A DNA stretch of 64,000 nucleotides from Kosakonia oryzae (GTDB taxonomy: Bacteria > Pseudomonadota > Gammaproteobacteria > Enterobacterales > Enterobacteriaceae): assembly GCF_001658025.2 (NCBI RefSeq), contig NZ_CP014007.2:1302001-1366000 (forward strand), written 5' to 3'. The notes beneath the pieces are model-generated. The model searched no databases, was not told the DNA's origin, and was given only the letters and a program-made list of their open reading frames with translations. A program made the position numbers and the translations under genes. Numbering within the stretch: position 1 is the first letter of the stretch; every line of letters begins with the position of its first letter. This document shows positions 44,366 through 54,687 of the stretch, piece by piece.

Positions 44366-45721
44366 TTAAAGAATACGGCTTATCAGCTTATCGATGCGGA
44401 TACGGCGCAACCGGCGAATAAGTTTGCGCACCTTCACCGGGTAATCGGCAATGCTTTGCAAATCACGATAATGATTCACCACAGTCGTATGCGTGCGGAT
44501 AAGCTCCAGCTCTTTGTCGCGCTGAGCCGCAAGTTCATGTTTCGGATCGTGGATCAGGATGGCATTTTCCAGATCCAACCGCCAGGCGCGGGGGTTCAGG
44601 TTGTTACCTGTCAACAGGATCCATTCGTCATCCACCCACATTCCTTTCAGGTGATAACTGTTATCGTCATCTTTCCATAAACGCACAACTAACTGATCGG
44701 TGTTAACGTAATACTGTAGCCGGCTCAGGAAGCGACGCAGATTGATTTCATACAGATAAGGCAGCGCGCCGATGATTTTGAACGGCTGATCTTCCGGAAT
44801 GAAAAAGTCATTCGCCGTTTTGTCGCCAACGATAATTTCCACTTTTTTGCCATCGCGCAGTAGCTGAATAATGTTACGCACCAGCACCGCAGGCAGGTTG
44901 AAATAGGGGGTACAGATCGTCAGCTTGTGCTCTGCACACGGCATCAGGTGAAAAATAGTTTTGTTCAGCAGGCTGGATTTACCCAGACCGACCAGCGGCG
45001 TGACCGCCAGCTGATCGTTATCTGCATCGCCCTGGAAATGGTACGTGGCATCGCGCAGCTCCTGACGGAACAGACGAATATCGTTTTTGATTTCCGGGCT
45101 TTTCGGACGCTGAGCATTATCAAGGCGATTTACGCCGCGTCCCTGAATCAGGTTCTGATCGACCCAGTTACGAATGATATCCGCCATTTGCGGGTTGCGA
45201 ATCAGCTGATAGCGGTCATAGCGATATTTATCGTGCTGATGCAAATAGACATCATTGAGGCTTGCGCCGCTGTAAAGGACGCTGTCATCGATGATAAATC
45301 CTTTGAAATGCAGCACGCCAAGCGCTTCACGCGTATTCACAGGAACGCCATAGACCGGAACCACAACGTCCGGATTTTCCTGAGCAAGGCGACAGTACCA
45401 GTCGGCGTTGGTATTCGATGCTGCTGCGCCAATGCGGCCACGCTGGGCACGGTGCCAATCGACAAGCACACAGACATCCAGTTCCGGGCGTTGGCGCTTG
45501 GCTTCATACAGCGCATGCAGAATTCCTTTCCCGCCATCGTCCTGTTCCAGATACAGGGCGATGATATAGATCCGGCGCGTAGCACTGGCGATTTTCGCCA
45601 GCAGCGTCTCCCTGAAATCAGCGGGTGAGTAGAAAAACTCTATGTCATCAACTGACTGAGCAATCTTGGGGAGTTGGGCAAGGTGTTGTTGATGTTTATT
45701 ACGCTTAAATTTTGACAACAT
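44366..45721 (-). CDS. pssA: Phosphatidylserine synthase
   Basis: Condenses CDP-diacylglycerol with serine, the committed step to phosphatidylethanolamine. 451 residues from the Met at 45721 (MLSKFKRNKHQQHLAQLPKI); the preceding Met at 45724 is in frame. Phospholipase D superfamily with two H-x-K-x4-D motifs: HFKGFIIDD (about 138-146) and HLKGMWVDD (about 357-365). A basic C-terminus RKLIRRLRRIRIDKLIS suits peripheral membrane association. Confidence 0.97.
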   Translation of the reverse strand: MLSKFKRNKHQQHLAQLPKIAQSVDDIEFFYSPADFRETLLAKIASATRRIYIIALYLEQDDGGKGILHALYEAKRQRPELDVCVLVDWHRAQRGRIGAAASNTNADWYCRLAQENPDVVVPVYGVPVNTREALGVLHFKGFIIDDSVLYSGASLNDVYLHQHDKYRYDRYQLIRNPQMADIIRNWVDQNLIQGRGVNRLDNAQRPKSPEIKNDIRLFRQELRDATYHFQGDADNDQLAVTPLVGLGKSSLLNKTIFHLMPCAEHKLTICTPYFNLPAVLVRNIIQLLRDGKKVEIIVGDKTANDFFIPEDQPFKIIGALPYLYEINLRRFLSRLQYYVNTDQLVVRLWKDDDNSYHLKGMWVDDEWILLTGNNLNPRAWRLDLENAILIHDPKHELAAQRDKELELIRTHTTVVNHYRDLQSIADYPVKVRKLIRRLRRIRIDKLISRIL

Positions 45722-45834
45722 CACAGTGCGTTTCTTCTCTGTTTATTGAAGGGTCTTCTGTAGCATGCAGACGACATAAGCGGGCAATAATAACACCGTG
45801 CCTGCTGAAGTAGTCAACATTTCCAGTACCTTAC

Positions 45835-48495
45835 TCAGGATTCATCCGTTTTCATGAGTGGGAGAGACAGTCCCACAATGCCATCTTCCAGCTGAATATC
45901 AACGTCAAATCCCAGTTTTCGCGCCAGCGTTACCATGCCGCGATTGTTGGGCATAGTAATACCATTCAAGCGCTTAAGTCCGTGATCCCGGGTATAACTG
46001 ATAAGCTTCTCAAGTAAACGACGGCCAAGCCCGAGCCCTTTCAAATCGGAACGAACCAGCACAGAAAATTCAGCATCAATATTATCCGGGTCGGAAAACG
46101 CACGCGTAACACCCAGAATTTCTTCACCTTGATCTGTGCGGCGTACTGCAACAAATGCCATTTCCCGATCGTAGTCGATCTGCGTCATATTCGCTAAATC
46201 ATCATGGGTAAATTCGTTGATCTCGCTAAAGTAACGGTAATAAAGATCCTCTTTTGTCACCTGCGAGATAAAGCGCTGTAGCTGAGGTTCATCTTCCGGA
46301 AGAATCGGGCGGAACAGGCACTGCTCGCCATTCTTCATCTCTACTTCTTCTTCCAGATGCTGAGGATAGGGGCGAATAGCGAGACGCGCTTCACCGTTTC
46401 CGACAACGGGGGCAATAGTCATAGTTACATCCAGCGCGGTGAATTCGCTACCGGAGGCAAGTAAAGGATGAATATCCAGCCGCTCAATTTCCGGGCAATC
46501 CACAATCAGGTTTGAAACCTGCACCAGAAACTGGCTTAACCCGGGGATATCCAGCGAGCGTAACGCACTGCGCCCGCGGATCTTTTTACTTTTAATCGCC
46601 TGAATCACCAAATAACGGGCGAGATTCATGTTCAGCGGTGGCAACGCGACGGCGGCCTGATCTTCTGCCCGCCACTCAACGCCGCCTTCGCCTAACATAA
46701 TCAACGGGCCGAACACAGGATCATGTTCGACAACCACCCGTAATTCCTGCGCGCCCGCGCGGTTTGCCATGCTTTGCACCTGCAAACCTTGAATACGTGC
46801 CTGCGGCCAGTTCATCTTCACACGATCGATAATGGCATCAGCTGCCTGCTGCACCTCGTTTGCTGTGCGCAGATAAAGCATCACCCCCTGAACTTCGGAT
46901 TTGTGCGGAATATCTGGCGAACGCAGTTTTAAGGCGACCGGGTAACCAATCTGTTCGGCAATATGTACGGCTTCAGCACTGTCATTGGCAATCCACGTCG
47001 GCAGAGTTTGTAGCCCCCAGGCGCCTAAAATCGGCTGGACTTCATGCGTATCCAGCGTCGTTGCGCCCTCCATCAGCGCTTGCTGCAATAGATGGTGCGC
47101 TTCGGCGGTGTTCGCCGCCGTGCTGAGGGATATTGCGGGTGTTTCGCGAAGTTGTTTCTGGTTACGGCGATACTCCACCATGTGCATAAACGCCGTAATG
47201 GTGCCTTCTGGCGTGCGATAAGTTGGTAGACCCGCCTCGCTAAACAGGCGTCGCGCTTCCTGCGAAGAAAACTCGCCGCACCAGTTGGTCAGTACCGTCA
47301 CATGTTTCCCGCGCGGATGTTTGTTCAGTGCGTCGATCAATGTTACTGCGCTTTCGCTGCCCGGCGCGGCGGCGCTGGGCGCATGGATCACCATCAACGC
47401 GTCGTAATCATGGCTGTCGAGCAAAATATTAAGCGCCGCGACATAACGCTCATTACCGGCGTCATCGCGTAAATCGAGCGGATTACCGGGGACGACGAAA
47501 TCCGGTAACGCGGAGTGCAAACGGGCCAGCGTCTCTTCGCTGAGCGTCGCCAGTTTGCCATTGCGCAGCCAAAGCTCATCCAGCGCCAGCGCGGCCGGCG
47601 CGGCGCCATTACTGACGATCATCAGACGCTCGCCACGCAGCGGACGCATATGGCTGAGCGTTTCTACCGCGGAAAACAGTTCATGTGTATCCTGGACTCG
47701 CAGCAAACCGGCTCGCTGAATCGCCGCATCCCAGGCGGGATCAAGACCGGAATGCACCTGCAATAATCGCTGCGCTTCCGGGCTGCGGCCGCTTTTGATA
47801 ACCAGAATAGGTTTATTTCGTGATGCGCTGCGGGCGGCGGAAACAAAGCGACGCGCGTCGCTTAAATGTTCCAGATAAAGCAGAATGGCGCTGGTTTTAC
47901 TGTCCCGCGCGAGAAAATCCAGCAATTCGTCAACATCGATATCCAGGCTATCGCCAAGCGCGATGAAGTAAGAGAATCCCATCTCTCGCTGTTGCGCCCA
48001 GTCGAGGATCGTATTCGACACTGCTGCTGACTGGGAGATAAACGCCAGTTTGCCGCGCGTAATTGGCACCGGCGAAAAACTGGCGTTCAGACCCTGCCAG
48101 GGAGCCAGTAAACCGAGGCTGTTCGGGCCGAGCAGGCGCATCTGATAGCGCGCAGCGCAGGCCAGAAGAAGTGAATGTTGTTCGGGAGGCGCCGAGAGAA
48201 TAATGCAGGTTTTGCAGCCTTTTTGCCCCAGCGCATCAAGCAGTTCAAGGTTGCGTTTGGCATGCGTGCACAGCACCGCGAGATCGGGGGTAAACGGCAG
48301 GCTGGCGACATCCGGCCAGGCCAGCACGCCCTGAACCGCTTTATAGGCGGGTGTGACCGGCAATACCGGCCCGGCAAATCCTCCTGCCAGTAAATTGCGC
48401 ATCATCAGAAAACCTGCGCGCTCTGGCTTCATTGACGCGCCTACTACCGCAATCGATCGGGGACGCAATAACGCTTCCAGCCCTCGTTGGCTCAT
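45835..48495 (-). CDS. patZ: Protein lysine acetyltransferase PatZ
   Basis: 886-residue Pat/Pka enzyme that acetylates lysines of metabolic enzymes such as acetyl-CoA synthetase. The large N-terminal part is an inactive NDP-forming acyl-CoA synthetase-like domain (GLEALLRPRSIAVVGASMKP; ATP-grasp region about 475-690); the C-terminal GNAT domain (about 725-886) has FRPILPEDEPQLQRFISQ and the acetyl-CoA loop SDLKGLGLGRRLLEKLI. Upstream of pssA and downstream of tapT on the same strand. Confidence 0.96.
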   Translation of the reverse strand: MSQRGLEALLRPRSIAVVGASMKPERAGFLMMRNLLAGGFAGPVLPVTPAYKAVQGVLAWPDVASLPFTPDLAVLCTHAKRNLELLDALGQKGCKTCIILSAPPEQHSLLLACAARYQMRLLGPNSLGLLAPWQGLNASFSPVPITRGKLAFISQSAAVSNTILDWAQQREMGFSYFIALGDSLDIDVDELLDFLARDSKTSAILLYLEHLSDARRFVSAARSASRNKPILVIKSGRSPEAQRLLQVHSGLDPAWDAAIQRAGLLRVQDTHELFSAVETLSHMRPLRGERLMIVSNGAAPAALALDELWLRNGKLATLSEETLARLHSALPDFVVPGNPLDLRDDAGNERYVAALNILLDSHDYDALMVIHAPSAAAPGSESAVTLIDALNKHPRGKHVTVLTNWCGEFSSQEARRLFSEAGLPTYRTPEGTITAFMHMVEYRRNQKQLRETPAISLSTAANTAEAHHLLQQALMEGATTLDTHEVQPILGAWGLQTLPTWIANDSAEAVHIAEQIGYPVALKLRSPDIPHKSEVQGVMLYLRTANEVQQAADAIIDRVKMNWPQARIQGLQVQSMANRAGAQELRVVVEHDPVFGPLIMLGEGGVEWRAEDQAAVALPPLNMNLARYLVIQAIKSKKIRGRSALRSLDIPGLSQFLVQVSNLIVDCPEIERLDIHPLLASGSEFTALDVTMTIAPVVGNGEARLAIRPYPQHLEEEVEMKNGEQCLFRPILPEDEPQLQRFISQVTKEDLYYRYFSEINEFTHDDLANMTQIDYDREMAFVAVRRTDQGEEILGVTRAFSDPDNIDAEFSVLVRSDLKGLGLGRRLLEKLISYTRDHGLKRLNGITMPNNRGMVTLARKLGFDVDIQLEDGIVGLSLPLMKTDES

Positions 48496-48527
48496 ACCGG
48501 CCTCCGCTTAAGAGAGATCCGATGATT

Positions 48528-49226
48528 TTAAACGTTTTCGACTGCATTTGCTGTGATAGCGGATGGATGGCGCGTTTTCCCTGCCAGATAACGCTCGCGA
48601 AAGCGCGTGAAGTGTTCGCCGAGCGCCTGTGCGGCAGCGTTGTCGCGCGCGATATCCAGCAGCGCAATCGCCACTTCCGCAGTGCAATATTGGTCATCGG
48701 CATGCGCTTCCCGCAGGCGGTAAGCGGAAACGCGCGAGAGATCCACAGAGATAACCGGCAGTGCATCCAGATAAGGGCTTTTGCGGAACATCTTACGCGC
48801 TTCGGTCCAGGTGCCGTCCAGCATAATAAATAGCGGCGGTTTACCTGACGGCGGCGCGCTCAGCACCTGGCGTTCGCTGCCCGCATAAGAGGCGGGAAAC
48901 ACCACCATTGGCTGATACGTCTCACTGCGGCAAAGATCGATAAGCGCCTGCGGCGGCTCGGTGCGCGACCACTGAAAGGCCAGCGTATCGGGTAACACGT
49001 CAGCGATCAGCCTTCCGGTATTGCTCGGTTTCATCGGTTCGGTATCGAACATCACCAGACAGAAACGGCTATTGGCGGTCGCGGATTTTAACGTCTCGCA
49101 CAGACACTGGCGCAGCGGCAGCAGGCAACGCTGGCAGCGACGGATACGGTTACCACGGGCAAGGAACGGACGCGTCGAACGGGCAAGGCGTTCGGCACGG
49201 AGTCGAAGAACAGCGTTTTCGGTCAT
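48528..49226 (-). CDS. tapT: tRNA-uridine aminocarboxypropyltransferase
   Basis: YfiP, 232 residues: makes acp3U47 in tRNA from S-adenosylmethionine. DTW-domain hallmarks: a Cys cluster C33-x2-C36-x5-C42 (RRCQRCLLPLRQCLCETL) and DGTWTEARKMFRKSPYLDAL. 32 bp upstream of patZ, probably one operon. Confidence 0.94.
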   Translation of the reverse strand: MTENAVLRLRAERLARSTRPFLARGNRIRRCQRCLLPLRQCLCETLKSATANSRFCLVMFDTEPMKPSNTGRLIADVLPDTLAFQWSRTEPPQALIDLCRSETYQPMVVFPASYAGSERQVLSAPPSGKPPLFIMLDGTWTEARKMFRKSPYLDALPVISVDLSRVSAYRLREAHADDQYCTAEVAIALLDIARDNAAAQALGEHFTRFRERYLAGKTRHPSAITANAVENV

Positions 49227-49295
49227 GGGGATTGCGCAATAAAAACGCCATTGTCGCAGAGCTGAAAACGGGGCACAAGATGCGCCCCGACGGGA

Positions 49296-49715
49296 TCACA
49301 GAGATTCGTTGAGCCAGCTGTCGAACGGGGCTTTCGGCACGGCGCCGCTGAGCATGTCAACAACTTCACCATTCTTGAACAGCATAATGGTTGGAATACT
49401 GCGAATGCGGAAGCGCGCGCTCAATTCACGTTCAGCTTCGGTGTTCACTTTGACAAATCGCACTTTGCCGCTGCGTTCTTCCGCCACATCTTCAAAAATC
49501 GGCGCAAAACTGCGGCACGGGCCGCACCATGGGGCCCAGAAATCAACGACCACGGGCAGATCGTCTTTCAGCAATTTATCCAGCGTTTCACCGGTAGCGT
49601 TGATCACATCTCCATCGAACAGCTCGTGTCCACAGCGTCCACATTTTGCGCCGTCGTTCATTCTCTCTTCGGGAATGCGGTTCAGCGCCTGACAGCTTGC
49701 ACATACGGTATTCAT
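49296..49715 (-). CDS. trxC: Thioredoxin 2
   Basis: 139-residue zinc-containing thioredoxin. From the ATG at 49715: N-terminal zinc-binding CASC (5-8) and CGRCG (25-29), then the thioredoxin fold with active site WCGPC ([14 protein letters not shown]) and the cis-Pro loop [13 protein letters not shown]. In-frame codons upstream to 49811 add a non-family extension. OxyR control is known for E. coli trxC; I did not identify the site here. Confidence 0.96.
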   Translation of the reverse strand: MNTVCASCQALNRIPEERMNDGAKCGRCGHELFDGDVINATGETLDKLLKDDLPVVVDFWAPWCGPCRSFAPIFEDVAEERSGKVRFVKVNTEAERELSARFRIRSIPTIMLFKNGEVVDMLSGAVPKAPFDSWLNESL

Positions 49716-49921
49716 AACTAACCTCAGGAAAAGCGATGGTACAGAGCGGCATGACTGCCGGTATGTTTCTACTATGTTACATATTATTAATAAGAAGGTT
49801 TTAAACGACAATGCGTTTTGTTCAATGAATACAATAGTCGATAGCTTTTGAACGAATTAATGGCGAAGCGCAAGGACATCAGGTAATCTGCGCGCTTCGC
49901 GCAGCGCTGGTGGAGAAAAGC

Positions 49922-51019
49922 ATGAACGATGAATTAAAGAACAAAAGCGGCAAGGTCAAAGTGATGTATGTCCGCAGTGATGATGATTCCGATAAACGTG
50001 GCCAAAACCCGCGCACCGGGAAAGGGCCAGCACGTGCAGGATCGTCGTCTCGTGCCGGAGATGACCGTCGTACTGCCCGCGATGATCGTGGCCGTCCTGG
50101 CCGTGATGACCGAGGCCGTTCTGCTCGCGACAACAACAGTCGCCGCCCGCAGCGAGACAATTACAGTGAACGTGGTGGTTCACCGTGGCGCACCGTTTCC
50201 CGCGCGCCAGGCGACGACACGCCGGAAAAACCGGATCACGGCGGTATCAGCGGTAAAAGCTTTATCGACCCTGAAGTGCTGCGTCGTCAGCGTGCGGAAG
50301 AGACGCGTGTATATGGCGAAAACGCCTGTCAGGCGCTATTCAGCAGCCGTCCTGAATCCATTGTTCGCGCCTGGTTTGTGCAGAGCGTAACGCCGCGTTT
50401 TAAAGAAGCTCTGCGTTGGATGGCGGCAAACCGCAAAGCTTATCATGTGGTGGATGACGAAGAACTGGAGAAAGCGTCTGGTACGGAACATCACGGCGGT
50501 GTCTGTTTCCTGATCAAAAAACGCAATGGTCTGAGCGTGCAGAAATGGGTGGCGAACGCCGGTGAAGAAGATTGCGTGCTGGCACTCGAGGATGTCGGCA
50601 ACCCGCATAACCTCGGCGCTATTATGCGTAGCTGCGCGCACTTTGGCGTCAAAGGCGTGGTATTGCAGGATGCTGGGGTGATTGAATCTGGCGCTGCGGT
50701 GCGTACCGCAGAAGGCGGAGCCGAACATGTTCAGGCCATCACTGGCGATAGCTTTGTCGATGCGCTGGAAGATTTCCGTCAGGCCGGTTATGCGCTGGTA
50801 ACGACTTCCAGCCACAACGGCACGCCGCTGTTCAAAGCGACGTTACCGAAAAAAATGGTGCTGGTACTGGGCCAGGAGCGCGATGGTTTATCTGATGCGA
50901 CGCTTTCCCGCGCGGATCTGAGCGTCTCAATTGAAGGTACCGGCAACGTTGAAAGCCTGAATGTTTCTGTGGCAACCGGCGTGTTGCTGGCAGAATGGTG
51001 GCGGCAGAACAAAGCCTGA
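49922..51019 (+). CDS. yfiF: SpoU-family RNA methyltransferase YfiF
   Basis: 365 residues from the ATG at 49922 ([20 protein letters not shown]). The first 110 residues are low-complexity, rich in Arg, Asp and Gly ([20 protein letters not shown]), probably an RNA-binding tail. Then a SpoU substrate-binding domain ([20 protein letters not shown]) and the C-terminal knot ([47 protein letters not shown]). The RNA target is not established. Confidence 0.92.
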   Translation: MNDELKNKSGKVKVMYVRSDDDSDKRGQNPRTGKGPARAGSSSRAGDDRRTARDDRGRPGRDDRGRSARDNNSRRPQRDNYSERGGSPWRTVSRAPGDDTPEKPDHGGISGKSFIDPEVLRRQRAEETRVYGENACQALFSSRPESIVRAWFVQSVTPRFKEALRWMAANRKAYHVVDDEELEKASGTEHHGGVCFLIKKRNGLSVQKWVANAGEEDCVLALEDVGNPHNLGAIMRSCAHFGVKGVVLQDAGVIESGAAVRTAEGGAEHVQAITGDSFVDALEDFRQAGYALVTTSSHNGTPLFKATLPKKMVLVLGQERDGLSDATLSRADLSVSIEGTGNVESLNVSVATGVLLAEWWRQNKA

Positions 51020-51035
51020 CGTTAGCCAGCAGATT

Positions 51036-51066
51036 AAAAAAGCCAGCGCAATGCTGGCTTTTTTTA
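51036..51066. terminator. Bidirectional terminator between yfiF and ung
   Basis: AGCCAGC and GCTGGCT (51041-51059) with A-tract on one side and T-tract on the other, serving both convergent genes; it overlaps the ung stop codon. Confidence 0.92.
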
Positions 51067-51753
51067 TTCGGTTTCCGCAGGCAGGGTCGGCATCCAGTCG
51101 ATCGGCTGCTCTCCATGCTGCTCCAGCCACTGATTTGCCAGCACAAAGTGATTACAGCCAAAGAAACCGCGATGTGCGGAGAGCGGCGATGGGTGAGGGG
51201 CGCGCAAAACATGGTGGCGGGATTTGTCGATAATCGCCCCTTTCTTCTGCGCATGTGAACCCCAGAGTAAAAACACGACGCCTTCCCGATGCTCATTAAT
51301 CAGCGCGATCACTTTGTCGGTAAAGGTTTCCCAGCCGAGACTGGCATGCGAATGCGCCTGGCCGGCGCGTACTGTCAGCACGGTGTTGAGCAGCAATACG
51401 CCCTGGCGCGCCCAGCTCTCAAGATAACCATGCTGCGGTCGTACAAAGCCCGGTATGGTGTTTTCCAGCTCTTTATACATATTCAGCAGGGAAGGGGGAA
51501 TGGCGACACCAGGGCGCACAGAAAATGCCAGGCCGTGTGCCTGACCAGGACCGTGATAGGGATCCTGCCCCAGAATCACCACTTTAACGTTGCCCAGTTC
51601 GGTAAAACGGAAGGCGTTAAACACATCTTTCTGCGGTGGGTAGATGGTTATTCCGGACTGCCGCTCAGCCGCAACCGTACTGAGAGTGTTAATAAAGTAA
51701 GGCTGCTGTTTTTCTTCTGCCAGCACATCATGCCATGTTAATGAGGTGGTCAT
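51064..51753 (-). CDS. ung: Uracil-DNA glycosylase
   Basis: Family 1 UDG removing uracil from DNA. 229 residues from the ATG at 51753 ([20 protein letters not shown]). Water-activating loop [18 protein letters not shown] (Asp near 64) and the minor-groove loop [13 protein letters not shown] are intact. Codons upstream to 51810 add a non-family extension. Confidence 0.98.
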   Translation of the reverse strand: MTTSLTWHDVLAEEKQQPYFINTLSTVAAERQSGITIYPPQKDVFNAFRFTELGNVKVVILGQDPYHGPGQAHGLAFSVRPGVAIPPSLLNMYKELENTIPGFVRPQHGYLESWARQGVLLLNTVLTVRAGQAHSHASLGWETFTDKVIALINEHREGVVFLLWGSHAQKKGAIIDKSRHHVLRAPHPSPLSAHRGFFGCNHFVLANQWLEQHGEQPIDWMPTLPAETE

Positions 51754-52065
51754 CCCGCTCTCCTGCGAAGTTGGTTCCCTGTAGCTTAACTGCTTCTTTC
51801 GGCAGAACAAAATTCACCGTCGGCTTTTGCAGAATCTCCTCAAAAAAATTTGAAAATTTACAAATGTTTTAAGATGGTCTGAAACGCGTAACTTGATATA
51901 AAACAAGTATATTCCCTAATCACCATTTTTACTGTGTGGTTTTTATTGATTTAAATCAAAGAATGCAGGGTGTCAGACTGGTATATAAACAATCAGACAA
52001 CAATGGTTTTACCAATTGGCCGGAAAAACCGGCGAATCGAATAATGTGCCGAAGGGAGGCAAATC
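51754..52065 (+). promoter_or_regulatory. ung-grcA intergenic region with FNR box
   Basis: 312 bp, AT-rich, no ORF with homology. A perfect FNR site TTGATTTAAATCAA lies at 51946-51959, about 107 bp before the grcA ATG, which fits the known anaerobic induction of grcA. The ung promoter must lie at the left end. A GGAGGCAAATC ribosome site precedes grcA. Confidence 0.8.
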
Positions 52066-52449
52066 ATGATTACTGGTATCCAGATTACTAAAGCTGCAAA
52101 CGACAACCTGCTGAATTCGTTCTGGCTGCTTGATAGCGAAAAAGGCGAAGCACGTTGCGTCTGCGCAAAAGGTGGTTTTGCGGAAGATGAAGTGGTTGCG
52201 GTCAACAAACTGGGCGCTATCGAATACCGTGAAATTCCGATGGAAGTGAAACCGGAAGTACGCGTGGAAGGCGGTCAGCACCTGAACGTGAACGTTCTGC
52301 GTCGTGAAACGCTGCTTGATGCCGTTGAACATCCGGAAAAATACCCGCAGCTGACCATTCGTGTATCCGGTTATGCCGTACGTTTTAACTCGCTGACGCC
52401 GGAACAGCAGCGCGACGTTATTGCTCGTACCTTTACTGAAAGCCTGTAA
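52066..52449 (+). CDS. grcA: Autonomous glycyl radical cofactor
   Basis: 127-residue YfiD-type protein that replaces the damaged glycyl-radical end of pyruvate formate-lyase. The C-terminal segment [20 protein letters not shown] carries the radical Gly (about residue 102). Length as in E. coli. Upstream FNR site; terminator downstream. Confidence 0.97.
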   Translation: MITGIQITKAANDNLLNSFWLLDSEKGEARCVCAKGGFAEDEVVAVNKLGAIEYREIPMEVKPEVRVEGGQHLNVNVLRRETLLDAVEHPEKYPQLTIRVSGYAVRFNSLTPEQQRDVIARTFTESL

Positions 52450-52463
52450 TTTCAGGCAGATAT

Positions 52464-52493
52464 AAAAACGCCGGGATATCCCGGCGTTTTTTT
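52464..52493. terminator. Bidirectional terminator between grcA and srmB
   Basis: ACGCCGGGATATCCCGGCGT, a perfect palindrome (52468-52487) flanked by A-tract and T-tract. Confidence 0.92.
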
Positions 52494-53820
52494 ACTCTTC
52501 TGTTTTTTGCTGCCCGCTGCTTGCAGCACTGGGCTTGCGTCGCTTACCGATGTTTTTGGTATCGCGATGGCGTAGCTTCACGCGCGGCTTCTCTTTCTCT
52601 TTTTTCTTCTCTTCGCGTTTGGCCAGCACTTTTTTCGACGGTTTGCCTTTCAGCTTATCGTTTGGCACTCGTGTTGTCGGGCGCAGTTCGTCCACGACGC
52701 GGGCTTTCAGCGGCTCTTCAACGTAACGGCCTACTTTGCCCAGCAACAGGTGATCGTGCGCTTCAACCAGAGAAATAGCGGCTCCTTTGCGACCGGCGCG
52801 GCCGGTGCGGCCAATACGGTGCAGGTAGGTGTCGCCGCTGCGCGGCATATCGAAGTTAATGACGTGGCTGACATCCGGAATATCAATACCACGCGCAGCA
52901 ACATCGGTGGCGATCAGCACATTGACGCGGCCGTCGGTCAGACGTTTGATCGCTTCGTTGCGCTTCACCTGTACCATCTCGCCTTCGAGATAGCAGTTAT
53001 TGATGCCCGCTTCACGCAGCCAACCCGCCAGCTCATGCACGCGTTCACGTTTACGCACGAAGACGATAGAGCGGCTGACTTCCGGCTGTTTCAGCAGGTG
53101 GATCAGCAGTGCGGTTTTGTGTTCAAGGTTGTCGGCGCGGTAGTACCACTGATGGATTTTCTTACGTTCGCGCGTTGACGGTGTGGCGGAGACTTCGACC
53201 GGATCTTCCAGCAGACGTTCGGCGAAATTTTTGATCGCGTCGCCTTCAAGCGTTGCGGAGAACAGCATCGTCTGTTTGCGCCAGCGAGTTTCACCCGCGA
53301 TGTGCTCGATATCCTGCGCGAAGCCCATATCCAGCATGCGATCGGCTTCATCGAGGATCAGCGTTTCTACCGCACGACAGTCGAAGTTCTCTTCTTTAAT
53401 GTATTGCAGCAGGCGACCGGTGGTGGCAACCACGATATCCTGATTTTCGCTGAACACTTCAGCGTGGTTCATATAGGCGACGCCGCCGGTAATGGTCGCG
53501 ATATCCAGATGGGTATTCGCCGCCAGTTCGCGGGCATGATCGGCAACCTGCATTGCCAGTTCGCGGGTTGGCGTCAGGATCAGAATACGCGGCGGGCCAG
53601 ATTTCTTACGTGGAAAGTCCAGAAGGTGTTGCAACGCTGGCAGCAGGTAGGCCGCCGTTTTACCGGTACCAGTAGGCGCAGAACCAAGGACGTCACGCCC
53701 CTCAAGCGCAGGCGGAATGGCAGCTGCCTGGATAGCGGTTGGGCGCGTAAAGCCTTTATCCTGGAGCGCGTCCAGCAGGCTGTCGTCAAGTTCGAGTTCG
53801 GAAAAAGTCGTTACAGTCAT
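52492..53820 (-). CDS. srmB: ATP-dependent RNA helicase SrmB
   Basis: DEAD-box helicase for early 50S assembly. 442 residues: Q motif [14 protein letters not shown], Walker [45 protein letters not shown]. The C-terminus (about 390-442) is basic and Lys-rich ([20 protein letters not shown]). Divergent from trmN6. Confidence 0.97.
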   Translation of the reverse strand: MTVTTFSELELDDSLLDALQDKGFTRPTAIQAAAIPPALEGRDVLGSAPTGTGKTAAYLLPALQHLLDFPRKKSGPPRILILTPTRELAMQVADHARELAANTHLDIATITGGVAYMNHAEVFSENQDIVVATTGRLLQYIKEENFDCRAVETLILDEADRMLDMGFAQDIEHIAGETRWRKQTMLFSATLEGDAIKNFAERLLEDPVEVSATPSTRERKKIHQWYYRADNLEHKTALLIHLLKQPEVSRSIVFVRKRERVHELAGWLREAGINNCYLEGEMVQVKRNEAIKRLTDGRVNVLIATDVAARGIDIPDVSHVINFDMPRSGDTYLHRIGRTGRAGRKGAAISLVEAHDHLLLGKVGRYVEEPLKARVVDELRPTTRVPNDKLKGKPSKKVLAKREEKKKEKEKPRVKLRHRDTKNIGKRRKPSAASSGQQKTEE

Positions 53821-53949
53821 GATCTACCTCTGTGTGGGGCGCTGATTATAGACGTTACGGCTGGAATCTTCATCTGTTGTCTGCTTATCGCTTTTCCGGC
53901 GCTTTGCTTTCACCTATGCTACGCCTGTTTCCGTATTGAGGTTGTAAAG

Positions 53950-54687
53950 ATGTCTCAGCCAAAGGCTCAGTTGCGCCGTGACGGCTTCACGTTTAAAGAA
54001 TTCTTTGTCGCACACGATCGTTGCGCCATGAAGGTGGGCACCGATGGTTTGATGTTGGGCGCCTGGTCGCCGGTATCGAAAGCCCGGCATGTGCTGGATA
54101 TTGGCACGGGCAGCGGTCTGCTGGCGCTGATGCTGGCACAGCGAACCGGGCCGACGGTGACCATTGATGCCGTCGAGCTTGATGCGCAGGCTGCTTCGCA
54201 GGCGCAGGAAAATGTGCTGGCATCGCCGTGGGCAGATCGTATCACCGTTCACGAGGCTGATATTCGCCAGTGGAGCAGTGAGAATACCGCGCGTTACGAT
54301 CTGATTGTCAGCAATCCTCCCTATTTTGACGAAGGGGTGAAATGTGCGACGCCAGAACGCGATCGTGCGCGCTATACCACTACGCTTGATCATCAGTCGT
54401 TGCTGGAAATTGCCGCCACTCTGGTGACGGAAGAGGGCTTTTTCTGCGTTGTGCTACCGATTGAAGCCAGCGATCTTTTCACACAAAAAGCGCTTAATAT
54501 CGGCTGGCATTTACGTTTGCGAACCGATGTGGCGGAAACGGAAAGCCGTTTGCCGCATCGTGTCTTGCTGGCGTTCTCGCCGCGTGCCGGTGACGTGTTC
54601 GCCGACCGGCTGGCGATTCGCGGGCCGGACCAGCGCTATTCCGACAGTTACACCGCGCTGACCCAGAGCTTCTACTTGTTTATGTAA
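53950..54687 (+). CDS. trmN6: tRNA1(Val) (adenine37-N6)-methyltransferase
   Basis: YfiC, 245 residues from the ATG at 53950 ([20 protein letters not shown]). AdoMet motif [18 protein letters not shown], catalytic NPPY ([12 protein letters not shown]). A long in-frame extension upstream overlaps srmB and is rejected. Ends 16 bp inside the convergent nadB 3' end. Confidence 0.96.
   Translation: MSQPKAQLRRDGFTFKEFFVAHDRCAMKVGTDGLMLGAWSPVSKARHVLDIGTGSGLLALMLAQRTGPTVTIDAVELDAQAASQAQENVLASPWADRITVHEADIRQWSSENTARYDLIVSNPPYFDEGVKCATPERDRARYTTTLDHQSLLEIAATLVTEEGFFCVVLPIEASDLFTQKALNIGWHLRLRTDVAETESRLPHRVLLAFSPRAGDVFADRLAIRGPDQRYSDSYTALTQSFYLFM

Noticed and set aside
53302-53949. Long N-terminal extension of trmN6
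   Set aside because: It is antisense to srmB and unlike the family; the product starts at 53950 with [12 protein letters not shown].
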